From: Sanderia malayensis
Taxonomy: Eukaryota; Cnidaria; Scyphozoa; Semaeostomeae; Pelagiidae
NCBI GenBank assembly: GCA_013076295.1
Contig: RQOL01000729.1
Coordinates: 1,116,001-1,180,000 of the forward strand
Reading direction: 5' to 3'
DNA: 64,000 nt
Made by a program: the position numbers and the translations under genes. Below, piece by piece: positions 35,901 through 59,900 of the stretch. The notes beneath the pieces are model-generated. The model did not search any database. It was not told the origin of the DNA and was given only the letters and a program-made list of their open reading frames with translations. Position 1 is the first letter of the stretch; each line of letters opens with the position of its first letter.

Positions 35901-37204
35901 TGCATAAACCGAATGCGTGACAACATAATGCGTATCAGTTTGGAGAAATATAGAAATTCCATTTAAGAGCAAAGCAAAGAATAAATCTTACCTTTTCTAC
36001 AACTTCCATGTCATCCAATTCTCCATCGGATCTATAGTTTTCCTCCAAAACAAAGGCAGGTTTCGAGAGCAACTCTGTTTTCTCTCTATGTTCTGGTAAA
36101 CTCATGCTACTTTGCTTATCAATGTGTATTTTATCAATTGTCATGGATTTTTCTGGCAGGAACAGCTTTGTCTTTTCTCTACCTGGGCTGAAAAGCAAAC
36201 ACAATTATTGCGGTGCATGTTCAAATTTCGTACTGAGGGTAGGCAAAGTAATGCAATATGAGGGCAAGAGGAAAATAATAAGTAAAGGATTCTGGGCTTG
36301 ACAAGCCTGACAGTAATAATAGTGAGTAAAGATAACGGGTCAAGCCAAAACAGTCATGGTACTTACTCACGTAGCCTCACAATTAACAAATTTATTTATC
36401 ACAATTTGAAATAAACTATACATGCTGAGCAAGTTTTTTGCAATAAATATATACCTTGGAATGATGTGATCATCACGATGCTCGTCAACATTTGGAACCT
36501 AAAAAAACGATAACCACAAATAATGAACAATTTTTTATTGAAGATTGCTAAAGATAACAAAGAGCCTATACTTTGATAGGGAAAAATTACTAAAATAACT
36601 TTTACTTACAGGAGCATTTCTTAAAGGCTGTAGCCTAACACTGGCCTTGGAAAATGGCAAAACCGTTGAAGAATTGAGGTGAAATTCAGATGGGTGAACA
36701 AAACTGCCTTCTTTCTTTTGTGCTCCGTTTCTGGAAAACAATGAAGGATTTATGAAATAAAACCAAGAAGTATCGCAAAGAAGGAATTTTTTAAAAATAT
36801 GAATTAAAAAACACGTCAAGTTTAAATCATAGTCTTATAAATTGATACCTTTTCATAGTTGTACCAAGGTCTCTATCCTGATAAAATGCCAAGTTGATCA
36901 GGTCTGTCTTATTCCCCTGTCCTTTTGACTTTTTTACCTCAGGCTTTCTGATATTTTTTTCTTTGATGTCTAAATCGTTAAAGTCTTCCCAAACAGCAAC
37001 AGATGGCAGAGTGAAAGTATAATTCTTTGCTCGAACTTCTACTCTCTCTGGCAAGACATTAACTGAGGTAGACTGACTGGACAAATCTGAAGCAACTGAT
37101 GGCGATTTTTTAGTTGTTTGCTTCTCCTTTTTCTTCCCTTGTCTTGTCTGATTTTGCTGCTTTACAATAAAGCCTTTATCTTTTGGCAAAACTCCAGGAA
37201 ACAT
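23982..37204 (-). CDS. Unrecognised basic protein with EF-hand-like loop (13 exons, ~656 aa)
   Basis: Exons 5' to 3': 37204-36849, 36730-36610, 36498-36455, 36187-35992, 34692-34042, 33614-33471, 33299-33211, 32868-32832, 32338-32250, 30122-30053, 27855-27802, 24844-24770 and a tentative last exon 24026-23982. Every junction keeps frame and the sum is 1971 nt. Residues 1-456 look disordered and basic, especially exon 5 (RSVARKRSSSGEKRKNDK). Residues 505-540 form a helix followed by an EF-hand-type loop, D529-I-D-G-D-G-A-L-T-R-Q-Q540, with Gln in place of the usual Glu at position 12. The rest is helical and includes GLEEYLCVDEMCETMLEIG and FGWSLKRITKKISELHK. No signal peptide or membrane segment is visible. 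I do not recognise the family. Exons 1-9 are well supported by phase, exons 10-12 fairly, exon 13 weakly. A splice acceptor lies just above the start Met, so a 5' UTR exon or a further coding exon is possible. Confidence 0.65.
24432..24616. mobile_element. Short inverted-repeat element (MITE), CAGT-type ends
   Basis: It is bounded by TA on both sides, with ends CAGTCAAATCTG and CAGAGTTGACTG, a terminal inverted repeat with one mismatch. The interior repeats TAATTCGAAC. It is 185 bp with no coding capacity. Ends and TA flanks fit non-autonomous pogo/Tigger-like Tc1/mariner elements. Related copies lie at 45586-45753 and 60739-60914. Confidence 0.7.
24845..27801. other. Large intron of the EF-hand-like gene
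   Basis: About 3 kb between the exons at 24770-24844 and 27802-27855. It contains the 41-bp satellite at 25370-25785. A CAATAGACTATTGTTT palindrome near 25175 belongs to the same family as the array at 61976-62183. Nothing else is recognised. Confidence 0.45.
25370..25785. repeat. Tandem repeat, ~41-bp unit in ~124-bp higher-order period
   Basis: Units begin TATGGCTCTTATCTG and continue with GGAGCAA, AAGCAA and AAGAAGT motifs. Three variants alternate (CTCTTATCTGTTTGG, CTCTTATCTGCTCGG, CTGTTATCTGCTAGA), so that every third unit is nearly identical. It lies in an intron of the EF-hand-like gene. Confidence 0.85.
27856..30052. other. Large intron of the EF-hand-like gene
   Basis: About 2.2 kb. 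It holds a fragment with repeated TAAACGCCC/AGACGCCCC motifs near 28130-28170, similar in style to fragments near 40920-40990 and 62600-62860. A purine-rich run (about 29966-29995) lies near its right end. No exon is recognised in it. Confidence 0.4.
30123..32249. other. Intron of the EF-hand-like gene containing a mariner-type element
   Basis: Most of the right half is the transposon at 31559-32190. Open frames on both strands near 30590-30850 have no domain or splice support, and I do not call them. Confidence 0.4.
31559..32190 (+). mobile_element. Tc1/mariner-type element, internally deleted (632 bp)
   Basis: It has near-perfect ~42-bp terminal inverted repeats starting CAGGGTGGCCCAGAAAAAAG, with one difference in the outer 40 bases, flanked by TA-rich sequence (TATATATA on both sides). 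Inside, ATG at 31819 opens a 32-codon frame (MPAISVEDKHLIKNLRIEKG, then WGKKK) that looks like the N-terminal helix-turn-helix of an IS630/Tc1-type transposase and stops early. The catalytic part is absent, so it is non-autonomous. A degenerate copy of one end lies near 51612-51652. Superfamily assignment is by style of ends and target site. Confidence 0.75.
33060..33132 (-). tRNA. tRNA-Lys (anticodon UUU)
   Basis: The reverse strand folds as a cloverleaf. The acceptor pair is GCCCAGT/ACTGGGC, the D arm GCTCAGTCGGTAGAGC and the anticodon stem TCAGG/CCTGA around loop CTTTTAA (anticodon TTT). The T arm is GCGGG TTCGAGT CCCTC with one C-T mismatch. A-box (TAGCTCAGTCGGTAGAGC) and B-box (GGTTCGAGTCC) promoters match consensus. 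There is no intron and no encoded CCA. It lies in sense orientation inside a ~340-bp intron (32869-33210) of the EF-hand-like gene. Confidence 0.92.
33661..33677 (+). repeat. G-quadruplex-type G-tract
   Basis: GGGAGGGGAGGGGAGGG gives four G-runs separated by single A. It lies in an intron of the EF-hand-like gene, about 50 bp upstream (in transcription sense) of the exon that ends at 33614. The transcribed RNA would carry the C-rich complement. Confidence 0.7.
34693..35991. other. Intron of the EF-hand-like gene
   Basis: About 1.3 kb of AT-rich sequence between two well-supported exons. I see no coding sequence or clear repeat in it. Confidence 0.4.
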
Positions 37205-39169
37205 CAGAGAAACTATAAAATATATAAAGACGATTTTACTATATCGATCGAAAAACTAAAGCAATGGTGTGATATGAGAGAATGAAATAATCAAACTAAC
37301 ACGAGGCAAGTGGCCTAAGTGGGCGTTTCTCTGTCAACATTTTGTGAATATCTTAGTGACCTAAATTCTATGGTGGCAGTAATTTGATTTATTTGGTTGC
37401 ATACCTGAGCCTACCACAAACGTAAGTAATTGCTATTAGCTCTAATGCCATAACGCATCTCTGAAAAGCTCCAAATCTGTGGATTGTGATGGTTTTTCAC
37501 TGAGTGTGTACATGGAAACGGTGTTTGTTGTAGCAAATCCTTTAATCCACAAAACGCCTCGACATTGCTTGTCTTGTTGTTCTTCCATTGTAAACGTCAT
37601 ACGCATGGCATCTGAGCAAGCAGGTCTTTAGTTGTTGTTGTTGTTGCCGCCTATGTAATAACTGGACCACCGGGAATCGTGGACCTTAGGTAGTCACAAG
37701 TGGTGTTTTACAGAGAACTCGAAAATAATTGAACTCAATTACCGTTATTGCATAATCATAATAATACGAAAGGATGAATTAGACCCCAACTAACCATTAA
37801 TAATATCGTACATAAAAATCAAATTGCTAAAATTAATATTTACACACCAACTACACCGGACGGAAGAAGAGCGTGTTCCCGAGGATAACATGAGCCACAG
37901 GATGGTGGTACTAAATACTACTGTTAAGCAATCGATAACTAGATGGTTCAGATCGAATAGTTGCTGCTGATACGATAAAAGCAGACAAATAATGGACAAA
38001 AGTCCTTGGGACACTTTATTCAACCCCGCCAAACTCCTCCTAAAACAATGTTGTTCTCGGGATAAGACCTGAGTGACCGTGGTCCAAAAAAATTTATCGA
38101 TATTGTACAAGACTGTCTTTGGAGACAACCCTTTTAGGGGGGGGGGGGAGATCAAGGGTGGGTGACAAAAGTCACAAATATCCCATGACTTTTGTCCCTT
38201 ATTGTAATACTTGAGATACGAGACGATTAAAACAAAATAGAACACGCATGCTGCCTGTTCAGTGACACGAGACAAGATTGGAAAGTGGGAGACACAACCG
38301 ACAATAATCATTCACAGTTTTGAGAGGAAGTCTTGGGAAAAAGAAACGTTCATATTCCTTTAAAATAGTTCGATCAGCAGGCCACATGGTAAAGAATTAA
38401 ATACTAATTAATTACTAGATTTAGGTGAATTTATATATCGAAGTCCAAACGATTACAGACAACAAAGGAAATCTAAAAACATTAAATTTGAGCCAGTTCA
38501 CAAAAGCGTGAAGTCCAATCAGAATGAGAAATAATACGTCACACAATGTGACGTCATATGATTGTGAAAGACGGATAGTAATATGTTACAGTATAACGAG
38601 ATGTATAAAGTACAGTGATCTATGATTGGGGCAAGCCCAAAGTTAATGCAAGGTTAATATGTGCAGCGGCAATATATCTCATCTGCATACTGCTGGTCAA
38701 TCCCAAAGTGCTATCATAATGATTACCTGTCAATTAAAAACATAAAGCATTAGATAATGCATCAAATATTGCAATCAAATATTGCAACTTATCCATACTC
38801 TGAGCAAGTGAGATTAATCGAATGCACGAAACTCAAGTTGCCTAATCGTGTTGGCACTATAGCGTCCTATATTGCAACTTCTCGTAGTAATTGTGCCATT
38901 GGTAAAATATTTGAATGCAGTAACACTCATTTATGAAGCACTTTAATGCCTTCTAAGGGACATACACTTCGCGTCAACGTGGAGCCAAGCTCGCATAGTC
39001 CACCGTGCAGAAAATAGATGGGTCATCTTAGCATAACAAATCCCATTCTTATTAATGAGCCTTGCCGTATGAACGAAGCAAACAATTCGTTCTTCGACTG
39101 CTTTATAGTACAGTTACAATAAATCCTCGAATAAGCTGCTGATGAAAATAGATGGATGCAACTTACTAT
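37205..39169. other. Intergenic: upstream of EF-hand-like gene, downstream of PKG gene
   Basis: It should contain the promoter and 5' UTR exon of the EF-hand-like gene (just above 37204) and the 3' UTR of the kinase gene (just below 39170). A 12-base G run lies at 38137-38148. An 11-bp inverted repeat (GACAAAAGTCA, spacer, TGACTTTTGTC) lies at about 38163-38195. A 173-codon open frame on - (37790-38311) has no recognisable domain and overlaps these repeat-like motifs. Confidence 0.4.
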
Positions 39170-52463
<13,294 letters not shown>

Positions 52464-55400
52464 GATTCGATGTTAGCCTGTGTTCATTAAGAATAATTAA
52501 GATGTTTAGAATAAGAATGATTTTTAAGAGAAAGAAACCATTCCGAAACACGGATGAACAAATAAACTAAATACATGTTGAGATAACTTTTATCGGGAAT
52601 ACATTTTCTAAAAAACATCGCTTTTGTACAGATAGCTCGACTAAAGACACGCTTGTCAGATCTAGAAAATCTATCAACACAGATAGAAAAATGTACATGA
52701 AGACAAAATCACCTGTAGCTACTTTGCTTTGGTTGAATGGAGCTCTGAAAGTTTACTTCATGTAGTATTTACCAATAATGATCATTTTAAGTGGTTTTTA
52801 ACGAGCGTCAGGATTCTGTAACGTGATGAGAGAAGAACGAATTAATTTCAAACGAAAACGTAAACAAGCATCATGAAACTACGGCAAAGGAAAGGATGAC
52901 TCGAGACTTCTCGAGCAGCTATCAACAGTTAACACGGTTAAAACAATAGAATTGACAATGGCATTCAAGGGTACTGACACGATTAAATATTTCGAACCGA
53001 CAAAGTCGTTGATTGTGTCAGCTTGAATAGTTCAAAAAGACGGCTAGTAAAGTGGGAGGGTAGTGCAGTGCGGCCCTTAATGATTGAGAACAGTAGTGAC
53101 TAATTACAGTGCGGCCCAAGGGGGGGAATGTTTGATTACCGGCGCGATTAATTAAAAATATGCCAGTGTTGTATGATGAATAGGAATCATGTTGGGTGCA
53201 CAAGAGTTTGTTGATAACGAAGTGTGTACATTGTGCGCTATGGAATACTAATCTGAATTCTTTTTGACGCTTGTGCGATATAGCAACAAGTGAAATATGA
53301 TGTCTTGAATTGCGAAATGCGATGGAAAAATTGTAAACTACTTGGGGTTTGAATTGTGGTAAGCAGGCACCTGAATACCGAGGGGTGTCATCCCAACTGC
53401 GAATACCAAGCGTGTGAAACTCCCTTTCTCCACTCATTGCATAAGCATTTTATAAACCTACAAAGTTAGGTCAAAGTTTTCGCAACGAAACAGAGCTGGT
53501 TTCCTAATTCTCAGTCATTTCCATTTGCAGTGACAAAATATTCAAAATTGAAAATTTCCCCAGGATTTTGTCTTTTAATAGAACAAGTTCTTTAAATAGT
53601 TTCGCTTTATCTGTATAAGTTTCTCCTAAAAATAGGTTTTTTGCAAAAAAGGCCTGCAGCCGGAAGATTTGATGAAAGTCGGTGCAATGCAATTCTAAAA
53701 GAGAAAAGTTAATATTTGATTCGAGACTGCTTAAAATCTGATGCAGCGACTAAGCGATCTTCAAAGCGCAAAAATATCTGCACTTTGCCATGTAATTTAG
53801 GTTAAGTTGATGCACGGTTGCGTAGGGCAAGTTAAGATGGTGAAATGTCAGCCAATGCCAGCCAATGGCGAGCTAGTCGCGGATAAGATGCGCCAATTAG
53901 CGACGGATTTATTCAAATAAGTTCGCCAGCTTATCAACCAGCCCGTCATGTTCTGAACCTGTCTTGTAATAGGTTAGGCCAATCGCTGGCTCTTTGTACA
54001 TAAACGTACTCACACAGGTGACTAACACAGACAAGCATAATAAATACTCCATAAAATAATGTGAATACAGGGCTAGGAATCAGCAGAAAGCATGCTTTGT
54101 TATGTTGTTTTCAGATTAACAAATACTGAGAGATGGTAAATATAGGGACTGTGGATATGATAAAAATCTACTTACGATCTGTTACTGCTCTTTCTCTGAA
54201 ACTACTTCTTTGTAATTTGTGTGAATGATGCAAAATTTGTTTACCAACAAAATCTTTTTATTTACGTCTTTGAGCCAAGAGCAAAGTAGTGCTACATGTA
54301 TAATGAAAAGCAAACAATGATATTATCAAATCCAAATCAACTATACCGTAGTGGAAGTCAAATCTTCAAAGCCAAATAGATTTAAGTTGATGCAAAAGGC
54401 TTTTGATTGTTAAAAGACAAACACCCATTCCAACATGTTTAAAATTCGTAGCCAAATATCGTTGCTTTTGTATAATGTGTTTGTCAAACACTGTGCTACT
54501 ATATTGAAAGCAAGACAAAAAATGGCCCCCGATAGCTAAGCAAATAGCAAGGATTTTCACAATTTCTTTCGTCAACATGAATTTTATGTTTTGTTGAGCA
54601 GTCACATGGGATGGACACGATGCAGGCTTATGGACATCCAATGGTCTTGTGAGAAGACAAATGTGTACCACAATGGATCATTGGTGATGAACGACAGTGC
54701 CACATATCAAACACGCGCTTGAAATCCCTCGATGCATTCTGGTAGCATTTGAATATCAAATAACACGACACGAACAAGCAATGCAGCATTCCCATCCCAA
54801 ATCAATAGATTATTATTGCGAGTTACCTATGAACAGAAGCTTTGATAACAGAAACCGATTCTGCTCCAATGCTGTTGTGTTGAGTCCACTGAGTTTACTG
54901 ATCCTGTGTGAACAAACCTGTAATAAATGCAAAAACCAAAGTTTAAATATTCTTCACTGCGTGTTACTGTAAGCTATACGCCCACATTCATCTTTGGCTC
55001 CTAAGGAATATTTCCACATAGTCATAACAAAAACAATATAGCTTACCTTTGGTTTGTAGCAAAAACCGAAACAAACCGTCGAGGTTATCTGTAAAATTGA
55101 CAAGGAACGCCTCTAGGAGGTGCGGTTTTATTAATTCTATTTTGTATCGTCGGTTTCAACAAGCTTCAGCTTCCTTCGATATATACACAAACCAGATATC
55201 TTTAAATTCCTCTTGCTGCGGATAATGTTCTGTTGTGATGTGTGGTGAAGTTCAGAGCAACAATGGAGAACAATGCAATGGTATGTATCTTCTTGCCTGT
55301 GTTGAATAAATCACAAGAGAGCAAAGAATAACATGCAGCAATGGTATGTTCTGCTTTGCATTGCAGTCATACTATTGTACCTGTCAATAAAGCAGTGTAA

Positions 55401-56968
55401 ACACAAAGTGTACGCATTGTGAATGCCGCTTCAATGCCGCATTCAAACAAATCGACGCATTCAAACAGATCACGAAACTTCTGCGAGATACACTCAATAG
55501 CACGCCACGCAGTCGCATTTACATGAGGGATACTGCAACGTTAAAAGCTGATATTGCGTGGACTTGAATGTACGTTAGCGGGGTGGTTTCTATGACAAAC
55601 AACTACAAAATAAACCCTTACTGCACGAATTTTAACTGACAAGTGGCAGACTACCTCTTAGAACAAGCCTGAGATAAAAAGGCAAATAAATGTGAACAGA
55701 GAACACGTTGTCTCAATACATACAATGCTGACTTTAACTCAATACATACAATGCTGACTTTAACTCAATACATACAATGCTGACTTTAACTCAATACATA
55801 CAATGCTGACTTTAACTTAGTTCTTGTGCGCGGGCATAAAGTGGAAGGTCGAAAGTATCAGGTCTTCTTGTTTCCCTGTGCTCTATTCATATCGCTTCGG
55901 GAATGAGAAACAAGTAATAATGCGCATTTAAGGAGCGTGGCTTATCAGCTGAGCCACTCGTTGCTATTGCATTACAATCAGTTGTTTTTAAAGCTGCGGC
56001 AATGATGATTCAGTCAAGGTACCATTATTACCCACACAACAATTTATTAACATCGCAGTCAGCAGAGCACAGTGGATATGATACGCAGAGAAGATGCCCC
56101 GCAGTGCACAGGTGTTTTAAATTGCCGATGGGAGAAAAACACTGTGGCGGTTTCGATAAATGATAAGCATAGATAAGTACATGTTCATTGCTACATAAAT
56201 AGCATCACCTGTGCATCATATATTCTAGCGAATACTCAATAGTAAGGCTGTAAACTAGACGCCCTCGGCCAGATGATTAAATTGCAAGCCCTGGTGATTA
56301 CTTTAAAGCCAAGCAAAGACTAGATATGGACATCCCGGTTATCATTAATAACTCTTTGGTTTATACTATACAGAGCAAAAATATAATTAGATAGACAATA
56401 TTCAGATACATAGTTAACGAGATTTTATGCCACCCAAAAATTACTTTATCATAGAGTAAATTTATCATACAGTGAGTTGAGTATACTGTCGAGTATTTTA
56501 AAGGACAAGATCTGTGGGTCACACCTAAAAATACAAGTGTACCTTTGGGCATGTGGGGGGGGGGGGTCACAAGGGCCAGAAGGATCATGAGAAATCCTAA
56601 GGGATCGTGAGAAATCATAAGGAATCATGAAAATTCAGGGATCAGATTTCGATAGGGATCAGATATAAAATTGACATAGCGACGAACGCTGTTGCGGATC
56701 GAAGCTCGAGATACAATGAAAACATGCATATAAAAACCTATGAATTTCTATTCAAACATTAGAAGAAACAATAGCCTATTGTTTGTTAACAATAGGCGGG
56801 ATAGGAAATTACCAGGCTCATAGCTATTACATGCGGGTTCTCACTGTAGCTGATGTCAACTGCAACTCGTCGCAGTTGGAACCAGAATTACGGAAAAGAT
56901 TGTTGTGTAAAATAGAAGGCATGATAGATGTTCAAATTTCCCAACATAATAAATTATAAATGTAAAAA
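52464..56968. other. Intergenic: PKG upstream region and 3' flank of TBC gene
   Basis: About 4.5 kb without a supported gene. It should hold the distal PKG promoter near 52464. It contains a 26-bp tandem repeat (55712-55815) and a 12-base G run (56555-56566). Short CAATAGCCTATTGTTTGTTA-type palindromes lie near 56770. An open frame on - at 53018-53437 (139 codons) has no recognisable domain. Confidence 0.4.
55712..55815. repeat. 26-bp tandem repeat, four copies
   Basis: The unit is CTCAATACATACAATGCTGA followed by CTTTAA, repeated four times essentially without change. That points to recent expansion. Confidence 0.95.
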
Positions 56969-59900
56969 CTAGAATACCGACTTTGTGTTCTCGCAGAGTT
57001 CAACAACTTCATCGCTTGAACGCTGTTGCGGATTTTCCCGGTCGCAATGCGGATCTGTCTGCCCGGTATGTGACAAAGTGGCCACTGTCAGAGATGATGA
57101 GGGTTCGGTTTGATTTTCTGAAGTACCGGACTGTCCTGCATCGTCAATAACCATAGCAGGAGCTGCCTGCATTTGGTCTGATTCCGGATCCGGGTATCTG
57201 ATGAGCAGCGCGACTTCGGGCGGAACATTATCTGCACGTTGTACTTGGATTATAAGTGATTCGGTCCGAGCTAAAATGTTCGGAAGTTCAATTTTGTTGG
57301 ACATCTCATTGATGTGCTAAAGGAAAAACGTTCTCACATCACCATCATAATCATAATAATCATAATAATCATAATCATCATCATCATTATCATTATTATC
57401 ATCATTATCATCATCATTATCATTACCATCATCATCATCATAATAATAATCATCATCATCATAATCATCATCATCATCATCACCATAATCATCATCTGCA
57501 AGCCTCGTCAATAAACTTGTACAGATGAAATACCTTGAGAATTTCATTGAATCCGAAATTCTGCGCCATCATGAGATCCATTTCTCTTTCCAGTATAGCA
57601 AGGCATACGAACAGCTTGAAGTACGGGGTGAGGGATTGCGTCCACAATACCTAAAACAACAATAGAGGCAGTGACATAGCAAATGGTATGTACCTTTCAG
57701 CAGAAAACTAAGGACCCCCAAATAGTTAGGTCCTGAAGAAGCCCAAAGAGAAGGACTCGATTATATTCTGCTGCGCAGCCGCTTCGCTTCGCTCCACTAC
57801 GCAGCAGCAAATATTATCTTGGCATTGATTATACGCAGCAATGAGAGCTGATAGGGTTGTGTGTTGTACAAAGTTGGGATACAGTGCGTTGATAAATGTT
57901 TACCTCCCAAAGCAGCATCGTATTTTCAAAGTCAAACTCTCTTTTGAAAGTCAGCAGAAGCCAGCGAAAACAGAAAAATAAATTTCCTGACTCTTTGGTT
58001 TCTAGAAAAAAAGGAAATACCTGAAAGTTATAACAATAGAAGGTTAAAGCTGACCTGACTGATTATAATGATTATAATGCAAAGAGCTGCGACACGTAAT
58101 TAGACAACAAGCGTGGTCAAATCGAGTGATTAAATGCATGTGATGTAGAGTTTGATGTAGTGTGGCAGCTGTTTTAGCACGTGTCAGGGCTCGAAAACTC
58201 CTCGGTTGTAAAAACAGCTCATTAGAAAAGAATATTATTGAACACATGAAGATGATAAGACATTAACTTACGCAAGTGATGATAAAACTGTGGAAAGATG
58301 AATTTGATGAGCGTTGCAAGGTTTGCGAGCTGAGTTTGCATAAAGTGTTGAACGAGTTCGAAGTTCTGCGATTCAATTTCCATGAGGCCACAAAAACACC
58401 AGAAACTATCAACCTCGTCTTCAAGCAGCATCAGGATTGGAGAAAGAAGATCGGACATGCCTTGAACGTAACCTGCAAAAAACAAACAAGTCTGATCTAA
58501 TACCCCCTTTATCATTTGTCACATTTGTCACACTTTGTCACATTGTCAAATTTAGTATTTTTAATTAGTAAAATTGTTTAATTTTATTTTAATTTTAGTT
58601 GGCCTTAATTAGCTTTAGTAAAGCTATCTCTTATCAGCCAACTGTAAATAAAGGAATAATAATAATAACAATAATAATCACGGTTGGCATTACTACAATT
58701 CGAGCATTATTAAAACAATCATCTATTCTACAGCCGGTCTACATCTTGGATATTGAAGATGATATGATCGAGACAGAGCTAGAGTCTTGTGACTTACCTA
58801 AATCGAAGTTATACATGCAGTATGTCATGAGGATGTTGTAAAGTTTTTGAGTATTTTCGTTGTCTTCGCCTTTGTAAAATGGGTGACCGCGATCAGTTCT
58901 TAGCGTATCTTTGTCTAGAGAAAAACATAGAGGGCGATAACTCGTGAATGATCTATAAGCTATGACCTGTGGGCTTGAGCAACGAGACGAGCTTGAGTCA
59001 CGAGCTATGAGCTTGAGGCTTACTTTATACGGCCGCATTTTGGTCGCGTCTAATTTAATTCATTAGATTCGACCTAAGTGCGACATAAGTGCGACATTCA
59101 CTTTATACGTGTTTTGTTTGCCTCAATTCAACTTCTCATATCATCATGACGTAGCAAAAAAGGATTGCACATACGCAGAGTGCTTGACTGGGAAAATTTG
59201 ACATATTTCATCATTATATCACATGAAGTGATTTAATTCAAGGAGAATTTGAATTAAATGCGACCAAAATGCGGCCGTATAAAGTCCACCTGAGTCATGA
59301 GCTATGAGCTTGAGCAACGACCTTAAGTCACGAGCTATGAGCTTGAGTCATGAGCTATGAGCTTGAGTCACGAGCTATGAGCTTGAGTCATGAGCTATGA
59401 GCTTGAGTCATGAGCTATGAGATGGAACAGCAAGATTGAGCTATGAGCTATAAGCTTGAGCAACGAGCTTGAACTATAAGCTATGAGCTTGAGCAACGAG
59501 CTTGAACTATGAACTATGAGCTAAAATCAACGCCTATATACAACAAACATTGTGAGATCAAAAATCACAAAAATCATCCACATACCAACTAGATGCCGTC
59601 GGCTTGCAAACTCGCTATTTCGTCTGGTTTGCACCTCACTCATTGTTTGCCATTGAAGTTTCATACGGTAATACTCATCCCTGAATAAAACAATGCAAAT
59701 CTTAATTAAATCAATCCACAACTCTATGATTACCCGTGTTGTACAAGAACAAAGAAGATTATTGGAAGAATGAGTAGAGCTTACGCTTTGGTTTCCTTCA
59801 TCTTTGCTCTTTCTTCGTACGTGGAGTCATACGGAAAGTAGCCGAGAAGAAACTTCCACGCCTCCCTTCTTATGTCTTCGTGAATTCCCTGGAAGAAAAT

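Noticed and set aside
37790..38311. 173-codon open frame on the minus strand
   Set aside because: No domain, Ser/Leu/Cys-rich composition, contains a 12-base homopolymer and palindromes; no splice or start support.
57314..57547. Poly-Ile and poly-Asp/Tyr open frames
   Set aside because: Direct product of the ATC/ATA microsatellite in a TBC gene intron.
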